A stretch of DNA of 5,254 bases from Stenotrophomonas sp. (lineage in GTDB: Bacteria; Pseudomonadota; Gammaproteobacteria; Xanthomonadales; Xanthomonadaceae), in the NCBI GenBank assembly GCA_003525885.1, contig DQIG01000413.1, forward strand, positions 1 through 5,254, written 5' to 3'. This document shows positions 1-5,254 of this stretch, piece by piece. The notes beneath the pieces are model-generated. The model did no database searches and was not told the origin of the DNA. It saw nothing but the letters and a program-made list of their open reading frames with translations. How positions within the stretch are numbered: position 1 is the stretch's first letter; every line of letters begins with the position of its first letter. The position numbers and the translations under genes are program-made.

Positions 1-1
1 T

Positions 2-754
2 GAACCGCTCCCCCTGCGTCCGCCACCGCCATTGCTGGATGACGCCTGTGCGTTGTTCCTCGATGTCGACGGCACCCTGATCGAATTCGCTGCACGCCCG
101 GATGCCGTGCAACTGCTGCCGGATGTGCGCGAAGCCATCGGCCGCATCAGCGACCGCCTGGAAGGTGCCGTAGCACTGGTCAGTGGTCGACCGCTTGATC
201 AGCTGGACCAGTTGTTCGCTCCCCTGCAACTGCCCGCCGCCGGCCTGCATGGCCACGAACTGCGTGGCCAGGACGGTCGCGTACTACGCGACGAACACGA
301 CGACGACACCGCCGAGTGGCTGCATGCGCTGCACCAGCAGGCCATGCGCTTCGCCCACGGTCATCCCGGCGTACTGGTGGAAGACAAGGGCGTCGGCCTG
401 GCGCTGCACTGGCGTGGTGCGCCGCATGCGGCCAGTGACGTCCGCGCCTTCGCCGACCGCCACGTACGCGGTCGTGCCAGCTACCGCCTGCAGCCCGGCG
501 ACCACGTGGTCGAGTTCGTGCCGGTCGGCACCGACAAGGGTCGTGCGGTAAGGCGGATGATGCAGTACCTGCCCTTCCGCGGCCGCCTGCCGGTATTCAT
601 GGGCGACGACCTTACCGACGAATTCGGCTTCGACGCCGCCAACGTCCAGCATGGCTGGAGCGTACTGGTGGGCGAACGTGAACCCAGCAAGGCCGTGTTC
701 GCACTGCCCGACATACGCAGCGTGCACGCCTGGCTGCGTGAGAATGCCTATTGA
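2..754 (+). CDS. otsB: Trehalose-6-phosphate phosphatase OtsB (5' end probably outside window)
   Basis: Cytoplasmic HAD-superfamily phosphatase that converts trehalose-6-phosphate to trehalose, the second step of the OtsA/OtsB pathway. Counting from the TTG at 32, HAD motif I is DVDGT (residues 11-15; nucleophile D11, acid/base D13), motif II is the SGR at 51-53, the cap carries GLHGHE (71-76) and VEDKGVGLALHWR (116-128), the motif III lysine is K169 in TDKG, and motif IV is GDDLTDE (191-197). All expected catalytic residues are present. The frame stays open from the TTG back to base 2, reading EPLPLRPPPPLLDD, a proline-rich lead-in that I recall from xanthomonad OtsB proteins. No Shine-Dalgarno sequence precedes the TTG. 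I therefore treat the gene as cut at its 5' end, with 32 only a fallback start. It ends in TGA at 752-754, just before the GH15 gene of the same operon. Confidence 0.94.
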   Translation, partial: EPLPLRPPPPLLDDACALFLDVDGTLIEFAARPDAVQLLPDVREAIGRISDRLEGAVALVSGRPLDQLDQLFAPLQLPAAGLHGHELRGQDGRVLRDEHDDDTAEWLHALHQQAMRFAHGHPGVLVEDKGVGLALHWRGAPHAASDVRAFADRHVRGRASYRLQPGDHVVEFVPVGTDKGRAVRRMMQYLPFRGRLPVFMGDDLTDEFGFDAANVQHGWSVLVGEREPSKAVFALPDIRSVHAWLRENAY

Positions 755-795
755 CCCGGCCATCCCCCACGGCCGCAACCGAGATGTACCCCGTG

Positions 796-2577
796 ATGAC
801 CCAACCCGATCTTGATCTGGGCGTGGTCGGCAACGGCAGCTTCGGCGCCCTGGTCGACAAACATGCCCGCGTTGTCTGGAGCTGCCTGCCCACCTTCGAC
901 GGCGACCCTACCTTCTGTGCCCTGCTCGGCCCCAACCAGCAGGCCGGCGGCGACTTCGCCATCGAGCTGGAGGACTTCGCTGGCAGCGAACAGGAGTACC
1001 TCACCAACACGGCGATCCTGCGCACCGTGCTGCGCGACGCGCATGGTGGCGAACTGGAAATCCTCGATTTCGCCCCACGCTGGCGGCAGAACGACCGCTT
1101 CTACCGCCCCGTCAGCCTGATCCGCCAGGTGCGTCCGCTGGCCGGCAGCCCACGCATCACTGTGCGCGCACGCCCGCTGGCGGACTGGGGCGCGCGCGTG
1201 CCGGAGTCTACCTGGGGCAGCAACCACGTGCGCTGGGTGCTGCCAGAGCATGTGCTGCGGCTGACCACCGACGTACCGGTGCGTTTCGTGCGTGACGGCC
1301 TGCCGTTCGTACTCAACCATCCGATCCACCTGATCCTCGGCGTGGACGAATCGCTCAACCGCTCGATCAGTGGTTACGTGCAGGAAGCCTTCCAGCGCAC
1401 CCGCGACTACTGGCGCGAATGGGTACGCTACCTGTCGATTCCGCTGGAATGGCAGGACGCGGTGATCCGCAGCGCGATCACGCTGAAACTGTGCCAGTAC
1501 GAGGACAGCGGCGCGATCATCGCGGCGATGACAACCTCCATTCCGGAAGCCCCCGGCAGCGTGCGCAACTGGGACTACCGCTACTGCTGGCTGCGTGATG
1601 CGGCGTTCGTGGTGCGTGCACTGAACCGCCTCGGCGCGACGCGCACGATGGAACAGTTCCTCGGCTACATCTTCAACCTGGCCACCACCGACGGCACCCT
1701 GCAGCCGCTGTATGGCATCGGCTTCGAAGCCAAGCTGGACGAAGACGAAGTGCCCAGCCTGTCCGGCTATCGCGGCATGGGCCCGGTGCGGCGCGGCAAC
1801 CTGGCCTGGGTGCAGCGCCAGCACGATGTCTACGGCAGCGTGGTGCTGGCGTCTACGCAGTTGTTCTTCGACCGGCGCCTGCAGGACCCGGGGGACGCGC
1901 ATACCTTCGCCCGCCTGGAACCCCTCGGCGAGCAGGCCTTCGCCCTGCACGACGTGCCCGATGCCGGCCTGTGGGAGTTCCGCGGCCGCACCGAAGTGCA
2001 CACCTATACCAGCGCGATGTGCTGGGCCGCCTGTGACCGCCTGTGCAAGATCGCAGTGCGCCTGAAGCGCGACGACCGCGCACACTACTGGCGCGGGCGC
2101 GCCGACACCATCCACGCACGCATCATGGCCGAATCCTGGAGCGAAGAACGGGGGCACTTCACCGACACCTTCGGCGGTCATCGCCTGGATGCCTCGCTGC
2201 TGCTGCTGGCCGACATCGGCTTCATCGACGCGATGGACGCGCGCTTCATCGCCACCGTCGAAGCCATCGGCCGCGACCTCAAGCATGGCAATTCCCTGTA
2301 CCGCTACGTGGCGCCGGATGATTTCGGCGAACCGGAGACCAGCTTCACCATCTGCACCTTCTGGTACATCGACGCGCTGGCCGCCATCGGGCGCCTGGAC
2401 GAGGCGCGCGGGATGTTCGAGCTGCTGTTGAAGCAGCGCAACCACCTGGGCCTGCTGTCGGAGGATCTGGCCTTCGACAGCGGAGAGGCCTGGGGCAATT
2501 TCCCGCAGACCTATTCGCACGTCGGCCTGATTACCGCCGCGATGCGCCTGTCGCGGTCCTGGCAGGAGGCATCGTGA
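796..2577 (+). CDS. Glycoside hydrolase family 15 protein (glucoamylase/trehalase type)
   Basis: Inverting alpha-glucosidase of family GH15, 593 aa from the chosen start, with no signal peptide, so probably cytoplasmic. An N-terminal beta-sandwich domain (about residues 1-210, opening LGVVGNGSFGALVD) precedes the (alpha/alpha)6 barrel. Barrel landmarks are NWDYRYCWLRDA (258-269), LQPLYGI near 302-308, GYRGMGPVRRGN (324-335), GLWEFRG (391-397) with likely catalytic acid E394, and SEDLAFDSGEAWGNFPQ (555-571) with likely catalytic base E556. Both acids are in their usual contexts. Bacterial and archaeal relatives include glucoamylases, glucodextranases and trehalases. Its position between otsB and otsA makes trehalose or a derivative the favoured substrate, but this is inference. 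The start is uncertain: the frame is open from a TTG at 751 overlapping the otsB stop, and ATG 784 or GTG 793 are also possible. ATG 796 was chosen because the recognisable protein begins there; no site has a convincing ribosome binding site. Confidence 0.92.
   Translation: MTQPDLDLGVVGNGSFGALVDKHARVVWSCLPTFDGDPTFCALLGPNQQAGGDFAIELEDFAGSEQEYLTNTAILRTVLRDAHGGELEILDFAPRWRQNDRFYRPVSLIRQVRPLAGSPRITVRARPLADWGARVPESTWGSNHVRWVLPEHVLRLTTDVPVRFVRDGLPFVLNHPIHLILGVDESLNRSISGYVQEAFQRTRDYWREWVRYLSIPLEWQDAVIRSAITLKLCQYEDSGAIIAAMTTSIPEAPGSVRNWDYRYCWLRDAAFVVRALNRLGATRTMEQFLGYIFNLATTDGTLQPLYGIGFEAKLDEDEVPSLSGYRGMGPVRRGNLAWVQRQHDVYGSVVLASTQLFFDRRLQDPGDAHTFARLEPLGEQAFALHDVPDAGLWEFRGRTEVHTYTSAMCWAACDRLCKIAVRLKRDDRAHYWRGRADTIHARIMAESWSEERGHFTDTFGGHRLDASLLLLADIGFIDAMDARFIATVEAIGRDLKHGNSLYRYVAPDDFGEPETSFTICTFWYIDALAAIGRLDEARGMFELLLKQRNHLGLLSEDLAFDSGEAWGNFPQTYSHVGLITAAMRLSRSWQEAS
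2564..2569 (+). promoter_or_regulatory. Shine-Dalgarno site for otsA
   Basis: AGGAGG lies four bases before the GTG at 2574, inside the last codons of the GH15 gene. It is the strongest ribosome binding site seen in the window and supports the GTG start, although the spacing is short. The GTGA overlap (2574-2577) joins the otsA start to the upstream stop codon, so translation of the two genes is probably coupled. Confidence 0.75.
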
Positions 2578-3938
2578 GTCGTCTGGTAGTGGTTTCAAAC
2601 CGCGTGGCCGTGCCGGGCGAGAATCGCGCCGGCGGCCTGGCCGTCGGCCTGCTCGCCGCGCTGAAGGAACGCGGCGGCATGTGGTTCGGCTGGAGCGGCA
2701 AGAGCGTGCGCGACGGCAGCGGCACGCTGCACAGGCAGAAGGATGGCGACATCGAGTTCGTCACCCTCGACCTGAGCAAGCGCGAGGTCGATGGCTACTA
2801 CAACGGCTTCGCCAATCGCACCTTGTGGCCGCTGCTGCACTTCCGCCTGGACCTGGTCGACTACGACCGTGGCACCCGTGAGACCTACCACAAGGTCAAT
2901 GCGCTGTTCGCCGACAAGCTCGCGCCGCTGCTGCGCGAGGATGACATCGTCTGGATCCACGACTACCACCTGATCCCGCTCGGCGCACTGCTGCGCGAGC
3001 GTGGCATTGGCTGCCGCATCGGCTTCTTCCTGCACATCCCGATGCCGTCCGCCGACCTGCTGCAGGCGATGCCTGATCACCTGCGGTTGTTCTCCGCGCT
3101 GTACGCCTACGACCTGGTCGGCTTCCAGACCCAGCGCGACACCGATCGCTTCCAGACCTACCTGCGCCTGTTCGGCGGCGGCCGCGTGCTCGACAACGGC
3201 GAGCTGGAAGCGCCGGGGGGGCGCCGTTTCCGTGCCGCGGCCTTCCCGATCGGCATCGACACCGATCTGATCGCGCGCCAGGCCGGCACCGCCGCCACGA
3301 AGGCCGCGGTGAAGAACCTGCGCAACAGCCTGCGCGACCGCCAGTTGGCGATCGGCGTCGACCGCCTGGATTACTCCAAGGGCCTGCCCGAGCGCTTCCT
3401 CGGCTTCGAGCGCTATCTGCAGCGCCACCCCGACCAACGCGGCTCGCTGACCTACCTGCAGATCGCGCCGGTCTCGCGGGGCGATGTCACCGAGTACCGG
3501 CAACTGCGCAGCCAGCTGGAACAGATCGCCGGCCACATCAACGGTGGCCACGCCGAGCCGGACTGGACGCCGTTGCGCTACGTCAACCAGAACTTCACCC
3601 ATGCCACGCTGACCGGTTTCTACCGGGCGGCAGCGGTCGGCCTGGTCACGCCACTGCGCGATGGCATGAACCTGGTGGCCAAGGAATACGTGGCCTCGCA
3701 GGACCCGGAGGATCCCGGCGTCCTGGTGCTGTCACTGCTGGCCGGCGCCGCCGACGAACTCAAGCAGGCACTGCTGGTGAACCCGCACGACCTGGATGGC
3801 GTAGCCGACGCCATCGCCACCGCAGCGACGATGTCGCTGCGCAGGCGCAAGGAACGCTGGCACGCAATGATGGAGCATCTGCGCACCTACGACATCAACC
3901 ACTGGCGCCGCAGTTACCTCGACGCACTCGAAGGCTGA
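2574..3938 (+). CDS. otsA: Trehalose-6-phosphate synthase OtsA
   Basis: Cytoplasmic GT20 retaining glycosyltransferase that transfers glucose from UDP-glucose to glucose-6-phosphate, giving trehalose-6-phosphate and UDP; this is the first committed step of trehalose synthesis. The 454-aa length is close to E. coli OtsA (about 474 aa). Visible family features are SNRVA (8-12, with R10), the glycine loop GGLAVGL (20-26), YYNGFANRTLWPLLHFR (75-91), VWIHDYHLIPL (126-136, D130), FFLHIPMPS (151-159, H154), GVDRLDYSKGL (261-271, with R264 and K269 contacting the donor phosphates), DGMNLVAKEY (363-372, E371) and the AGAADEL segment (390-396). No key residue is missing. The GTG start shares GTGA with the stop of the GH15 gene and has AGGAGG in front of it. 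As the last gene of the operon it ends four bases before the large palindrome, a likely terminator. The order otsB - GH15 - otsA means the product of the last gene feeds the first. Confidence 0.97.
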   Translation: MSRLVVVSNRVAVPGENRAGGLAVGLLAALKERGGMWFGWSGKSVRDGSGTLHRQKDGDIEFVTLDLSKREVDGYYNGFANRTLWPLLHFRLDLVDYDRGTRETYHKVNALFADKLAPLLREDDIVWIHDYHLIPLGALLRERGIGCRIGFFLHIPMPSADLLQAMPDHLRLFSALYAYDLVGFQTQRDTDRFQTYLRLFGGGRVLDNGELEAPGGRRFRAAAFPIGIDTDLIARQAGTAATKAAVKNLRNSLRDRQLAIGVDRLDYSKGLPERFLGFERYLQRHPDQRGSLTYLQIAPVSRGDVTEYRQLRSQLEQIAGHINGGHAEPDWTPLRYVNQNFTHATLTGFYRAAAVGLVTPLRDGMNLVAKEYVASQDPEDPGVLVLSLLAGAADELKQALLVNPHDLDGVADAIATAATMSLRRRKERWHAMMEHLRTYDINHWRRSYLDALEG

Positions 3939-3942
3939 GGGG

Positions 3943-4006
3943 AAAAGGGGACGGAGGGGATTAAGTCGCTTGTGCACAAACGACTTAATCCCCTCCGTCC
4001 CCTTTT
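3943..4006. terminator. 64-bp near-perfect palindrome; likely bidirectional terminator or dispersed repeat
   Basis: The left arm 3943-3968 (begins AAAAGGGGACGGAGGGG) is exactly complementary to the right arm 3981-4006 (ends CCCCTCCGTCCCCTTTT): 26 of 26 bases. The centre 3970-3979, TTGTGCACAA, is itself a palindrome, so only the pair 3969 C / 3980 A breaks symmetry in 32 pairs. It sits between converging genes, starting 4 bp after the otsA stop and ending 3 bp before the DCC gene stop. The A-tract at one end and T-tract at the other give, on either strand, a GC-rich stem followed by U residues, as in intrinsic terminators. The size and near-perfect symmetry exceed what a terminator needs, and I recall similar palindromes at several places in Stenotrophomonas genomes, so it may belong to a repeat family. 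Copy number cannot be seen here. Confidence 0.82.
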
Positions 4007-4009
4007 TCG

Positions 4010-4447
4010 TCAATCCAGGAACCGCGCGGCCTGTTCCGGTGCGGGCAGATGGCAGGCATCATGCCGCCCGAACCAGCGGTAGCGGTTGCGTGCCAGCGCG
4101 CGATACGCCGCATCGCGCCAGCTACGCGGCACCATCCGCAGCACGCTGCTCAGGCGCCAGGCGCCGCCCAGCCCCGCAAGTACGCGCAGGATCGCATCGG
4201 TATCGGTCCACGCGCCCTGCGCGTCCAGCAGCAGGAACGACGCCGGATCCTGCGGGTCCAACCCGTGCGCGCGCAGCAGCGCACTGCCCCGCTCGCCCTG
4301 CATCGCGGCAAAGCGGTATCGCCCCTTGCGGTCGAAACGCAGCAGGAAGCGCACCCAGCGGTTACACAGTGCGCATACACCATCGAACACGATCACCGCG
4401 CTGCCCGCCTCGGTGGCGGCCTCACTGCGGTTCAAGCCAGCCTTCAT
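4010..4447 (-). CDS. DCC-family thiol-disulfide oxidoreductase-like protein (DUF393)
   Basis: Small 145-aa protein of the DCC (DUF393, YuxK-like) family. It has the family's defining DxxCxxC motif in VIVFDGVCALC (18-28; D22, C25, C28), followed by RYRFAAMQGERG (43-54), the aromatic-basic stretch RYRWFGRHDAC (122-132) and the C-terminal end ARFLD. The two cysteines suggest a thioredoxin-like redox role, and databases name the family accordingly, but the reaction and partner are not established. No signal peptide or clear membrane span is seen, so it is probably cytoplasmic. The ATG at 4447 lies 26 bp inside the end of the DUF4166 gene, with a GGAG about 12 bases upstream, somewhat far. About 17 residues precede the conserved core, so a later start such as the GTG at residue 18 is conceivable but would leave almost no lead-in. 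Its stop is 3 bp from the palindrome. Confidence 0.88.
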   Translation of the reverse strand: MKAGLNRSEAATEAGSAVIVFDGVCALCNRWVRFLLRFDRKGRYRFAAMQGERGSALLRAHGLDPQDPASFLLLDAQGAWTDTDAILRVLAGLGGAWRLSSVLRMVPRSWRDAAYRALARNRYRWFGRHDACHLPAPEQAARFLD

Positions 4448-4928
4448 AGCGGATCAGGGCTCCGGCCCAAGGCAGCGTCACATCGACCAGGAAAGTGTAA
4501 CGCTCGCCCTGCCAGGCTTCGCGGCAATGCACCCCGCCAAACCAGCGCGTCGGCAGCGGCAGCAACCCGAACGCCCAGACCCGCCGCACCGACCAGTCGA
4601 TGCCACCTTCACGGGCCTGCAGCGCGAATTCGAAGCGCACCGCGCCCAGTTGCTCGCGCAGATGCCCTTCGTGCGCCCACAGCCGCGACACCATCGGCCA
4701 ACGCCCAAAACGCCGCGCCCACTGTTCGCCCTGCCCGTGTGCTTTGAACGCCACTTCGGTGGGCAAAGCGTCGCCGTCCTTCGGTAGCCGCGCCAACGCG
4801 GCCAGCAGCGGCACCAGCCAGTGCCGCCCCCTCACGATGCGCGCCTGCCCCACGTAGCGGCAGGGCAACGGCGCGGCATGCAGCGCCTGCACCGGCCCTG
4901 CCAGGGTGGCGAAGGCCGGCCCCAGCAC
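4422..4928 (-). CDS. DUF4166 domain protein of unknown function
   Basis: The protein matches DUF4166 as I know the family; no biochemical function is established for it. Counting from the GTG at 4928 (168 aa), family-like segments are GQARIVRGRHWL (27-38), GEQWARRFG (67-75), MVSRLW (79-84), REQLGAVRFEFAL (91-103), LPLPTRWFGGV (123-133) and RYEGWL (160-165). There is no signal peptide or membrane span. The gene lies between pgeF and the DCC gene and overlaps the latter by 26 bp, so the three are probably co-transcribed. The start is in doubt. Upstream of the GTG the frame reads LTPPLFARV, which looks like the usual N-terminus of the family, and the frame is open to 5021. No ATG, GTG or TTG occurs there, only CTG codons, one of them (4950-4952) overlapping the pgeF stop as CTGA. 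Coordinates give the conservative GTG; the true start may be 4952 (176 aa). Confidence 0.82.
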   Translation of the reverse strand: MLGPAFATLAGPVQALHAAPLPCRYVGQARIVRGRHWLVPLLAALARLPKDGDALPTEVAFKAHGQGEQWARRFGRWPMVSRLWAHEGHLREQLGAVRFEFALQAREGGIDWSVRRVWAFGLLPLPTRWFGGVHCREAWQGERYTFLVDVTLPWAGALIRYEGWLEPQ

Positions 4929-4948
4929 GCGCGCGAACAGCGGCGGGG

Positions 4949-5254
4949 TCAGGGCGCGATCCAGGCCAGGGTCGCCATGCGGCCGGTACGACGGTCGCGC
5001 CGGTGCGAATACAGGTCCGGATCAGCCATGGTCGACACCGTGCCGCCATAGACCTGCGCCGGATCCATCCCCGCCGCCTGCAGACGCTGCCGCGCCAGCG
5101 CGAACAGGTCCACCTTCCAGTGGCCTGCGCGGGTGGCCACGAACGCCGCCGCGGCAGCCGGATCATGGCCGACGAAGGCATGGAAAACCTCTTCGCCGAT
5201 CTCGTAATCCGCCGGTCCAGCCGCCGGGCCCAGCCAGGCCCGCAGCTGCGCCGG
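4949..5254 (-). CDS. pgeF: PgeF/YfiH laccase-domain protein, C-terminal part (5' end outside window)
   Basis: C-terminal 101 residues of a multicopper-polyphenol-oxidase (laccase-domain) family protein. E. coli YfiH/PgeF is linked to peptidoglycan quality control, and other members cleave purine nucleosides such as adenosine and inosine. Visible family features in the fragment are LRAWLGPAAGPADYEIGEEV (4-23, compare WLGPAIGP...FEVGGEV in E. coli), DLFALARQRLQAAGM (about 49-63), QVYGGTVSTMAD (66-77) and the terminal SHRRDRRTGRMATLAWI (83-99). The metal-binding His/Cys residues of the active site lie in the part beyond the window, so activity cannot be judged. The frame is open to base 5254, and internal GTG or ATG codons are not real starts because conserved sequence precedes them. 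The TGA at 4949-4951 overlaps the presumed beginning of the DUF4166 gene. SHRRD replaces the SYRRD of E. coli, a mild change. Confidence 0.92.
   Translation of the reverse strand, partial: PAQLRAWLGPAAGPADYEIGEEVFHAFVGHDPAAAAAFVATRAGHWKVDLFALARQRLQAAGMDPAQVYGGTVSTMADPDLYSHRRDRRTGRMATLAWIAP

Noticed and set aside
1..31. Possible promoter or leader ahead of otsB at the TTG start
   Set aside because: The bases are an open, proline-coding continuation of the otsB frame with no -10/-35-like or Shine-Dalgarno sequence, so they are more likely coding.
748..2598. A 616-codon open frame on the minus strand, antisense to the whole GH15 gene
   Set aside because: Its composition (rich in Ala, Gly, Val, Gln, His, Arg) is what the complement of a GC-biased gene gives, no family motif is visible, and the sense strand encodes a complete, motif-bearing enzyme. 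Stop codons are rare in this antisense phase at high GC.
2595..3602. A 335-codon open frame on the minus strand, antisense to otsA
   Set aside because: Same artefact: the antisense phase of a high-GC gene, rich in Ala, Val, Gln and Asp with no recognisable domain, opposite a well-conserved OtsA.
3939..3959. Possible G-quadruplex in the G-rich run after the otsA stop
   Set aside because: There are three GGGG runs but the fourth tract is only GG, so at best a two-layer structure; these bases are better explained as the left arm of the perfect hairpin.
4049..4787. Two overlapping plus-strand open frames of about 230 codons opposite the DCC and DUF4166 genes
   Set aside because: Their translations are low-complexity Ala/Pro/Arg-rich with no motifs, and the minus strand encodes recognised families over the same bases.
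4609..5181. A 190-codon minus-strand frame across the pgeF/DUF4166 junction
   Set aside because: It is out of frame with both recognised proteins and is Arg/Ala-rich, so it is a shadow frame and not a fusion or extra gene.

Overview
The window is GC-rich DNA (about two thirds G+C by eye, with codon third positions dominated by G and C) from a gammaproteobacterium. The gene content, gene order and protein wording look like Xanthomonadaceae, most likely Stenotrophomonas or a close relative. This assignment is from recognition, not a database search. The window is ordinary chromosome: no mobile element, RNA gene or CRISPR array is visible, and almost every base is coding.

Positions 2-3938 (+ strand) hold a compact three-gene trehalose cluster: otsB (trehalose-6-phosphate phosphatase, 5' end probably outside the window), a family GH15 glycoside hydrolase (glucoamylase/trehalase type), and otsA (trehalose-6-phosphate synthase). 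OtsA makes trehalose-6-phosphate from UDP-glucose and glucose-6-phosphate, and OtsB removes the phosphate to give trehalose. The hydrolase between them could split trehalose or a related alpha-glucoside, so one transcript may encode both synthesis and breakdown. The GH15 and otsA genes share bases in a GTGA stop/start overlap behind a strong Shine-Dalgarno sequence.

Positions 3939-4009 are the only real intergenic gap, 71 bp between two convergent genes. It is almost filled by a 64-bp near-perfect palindrome (3943-4006) with an A-tract at one end and a T-tract at the other. It probably acts as a terminator for both strands and may be a copy of a dispersed genomic repeat.

Positions 4010-5254 (- strand) carry three tightly packed genes, in transcription order: the C-terminal part of a PgeF/YfiH laccase-domain protein (cut by the window end), a DUF4166 protein, and a small DCC-family protein (DUF393, DxxCxxC motif). 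They overlap each other and look like one operon. The DUF4166 gene seems to lack a standard start codon at its expected position, where an in-frame CTG overlaps the pgeF stop.

I found no clearly new biological system. The points most worth a second look are the palindrome, the hydrolase inside the ots operon, and the uncharacterised DUF4166-DCC pair with its start-codon problem.
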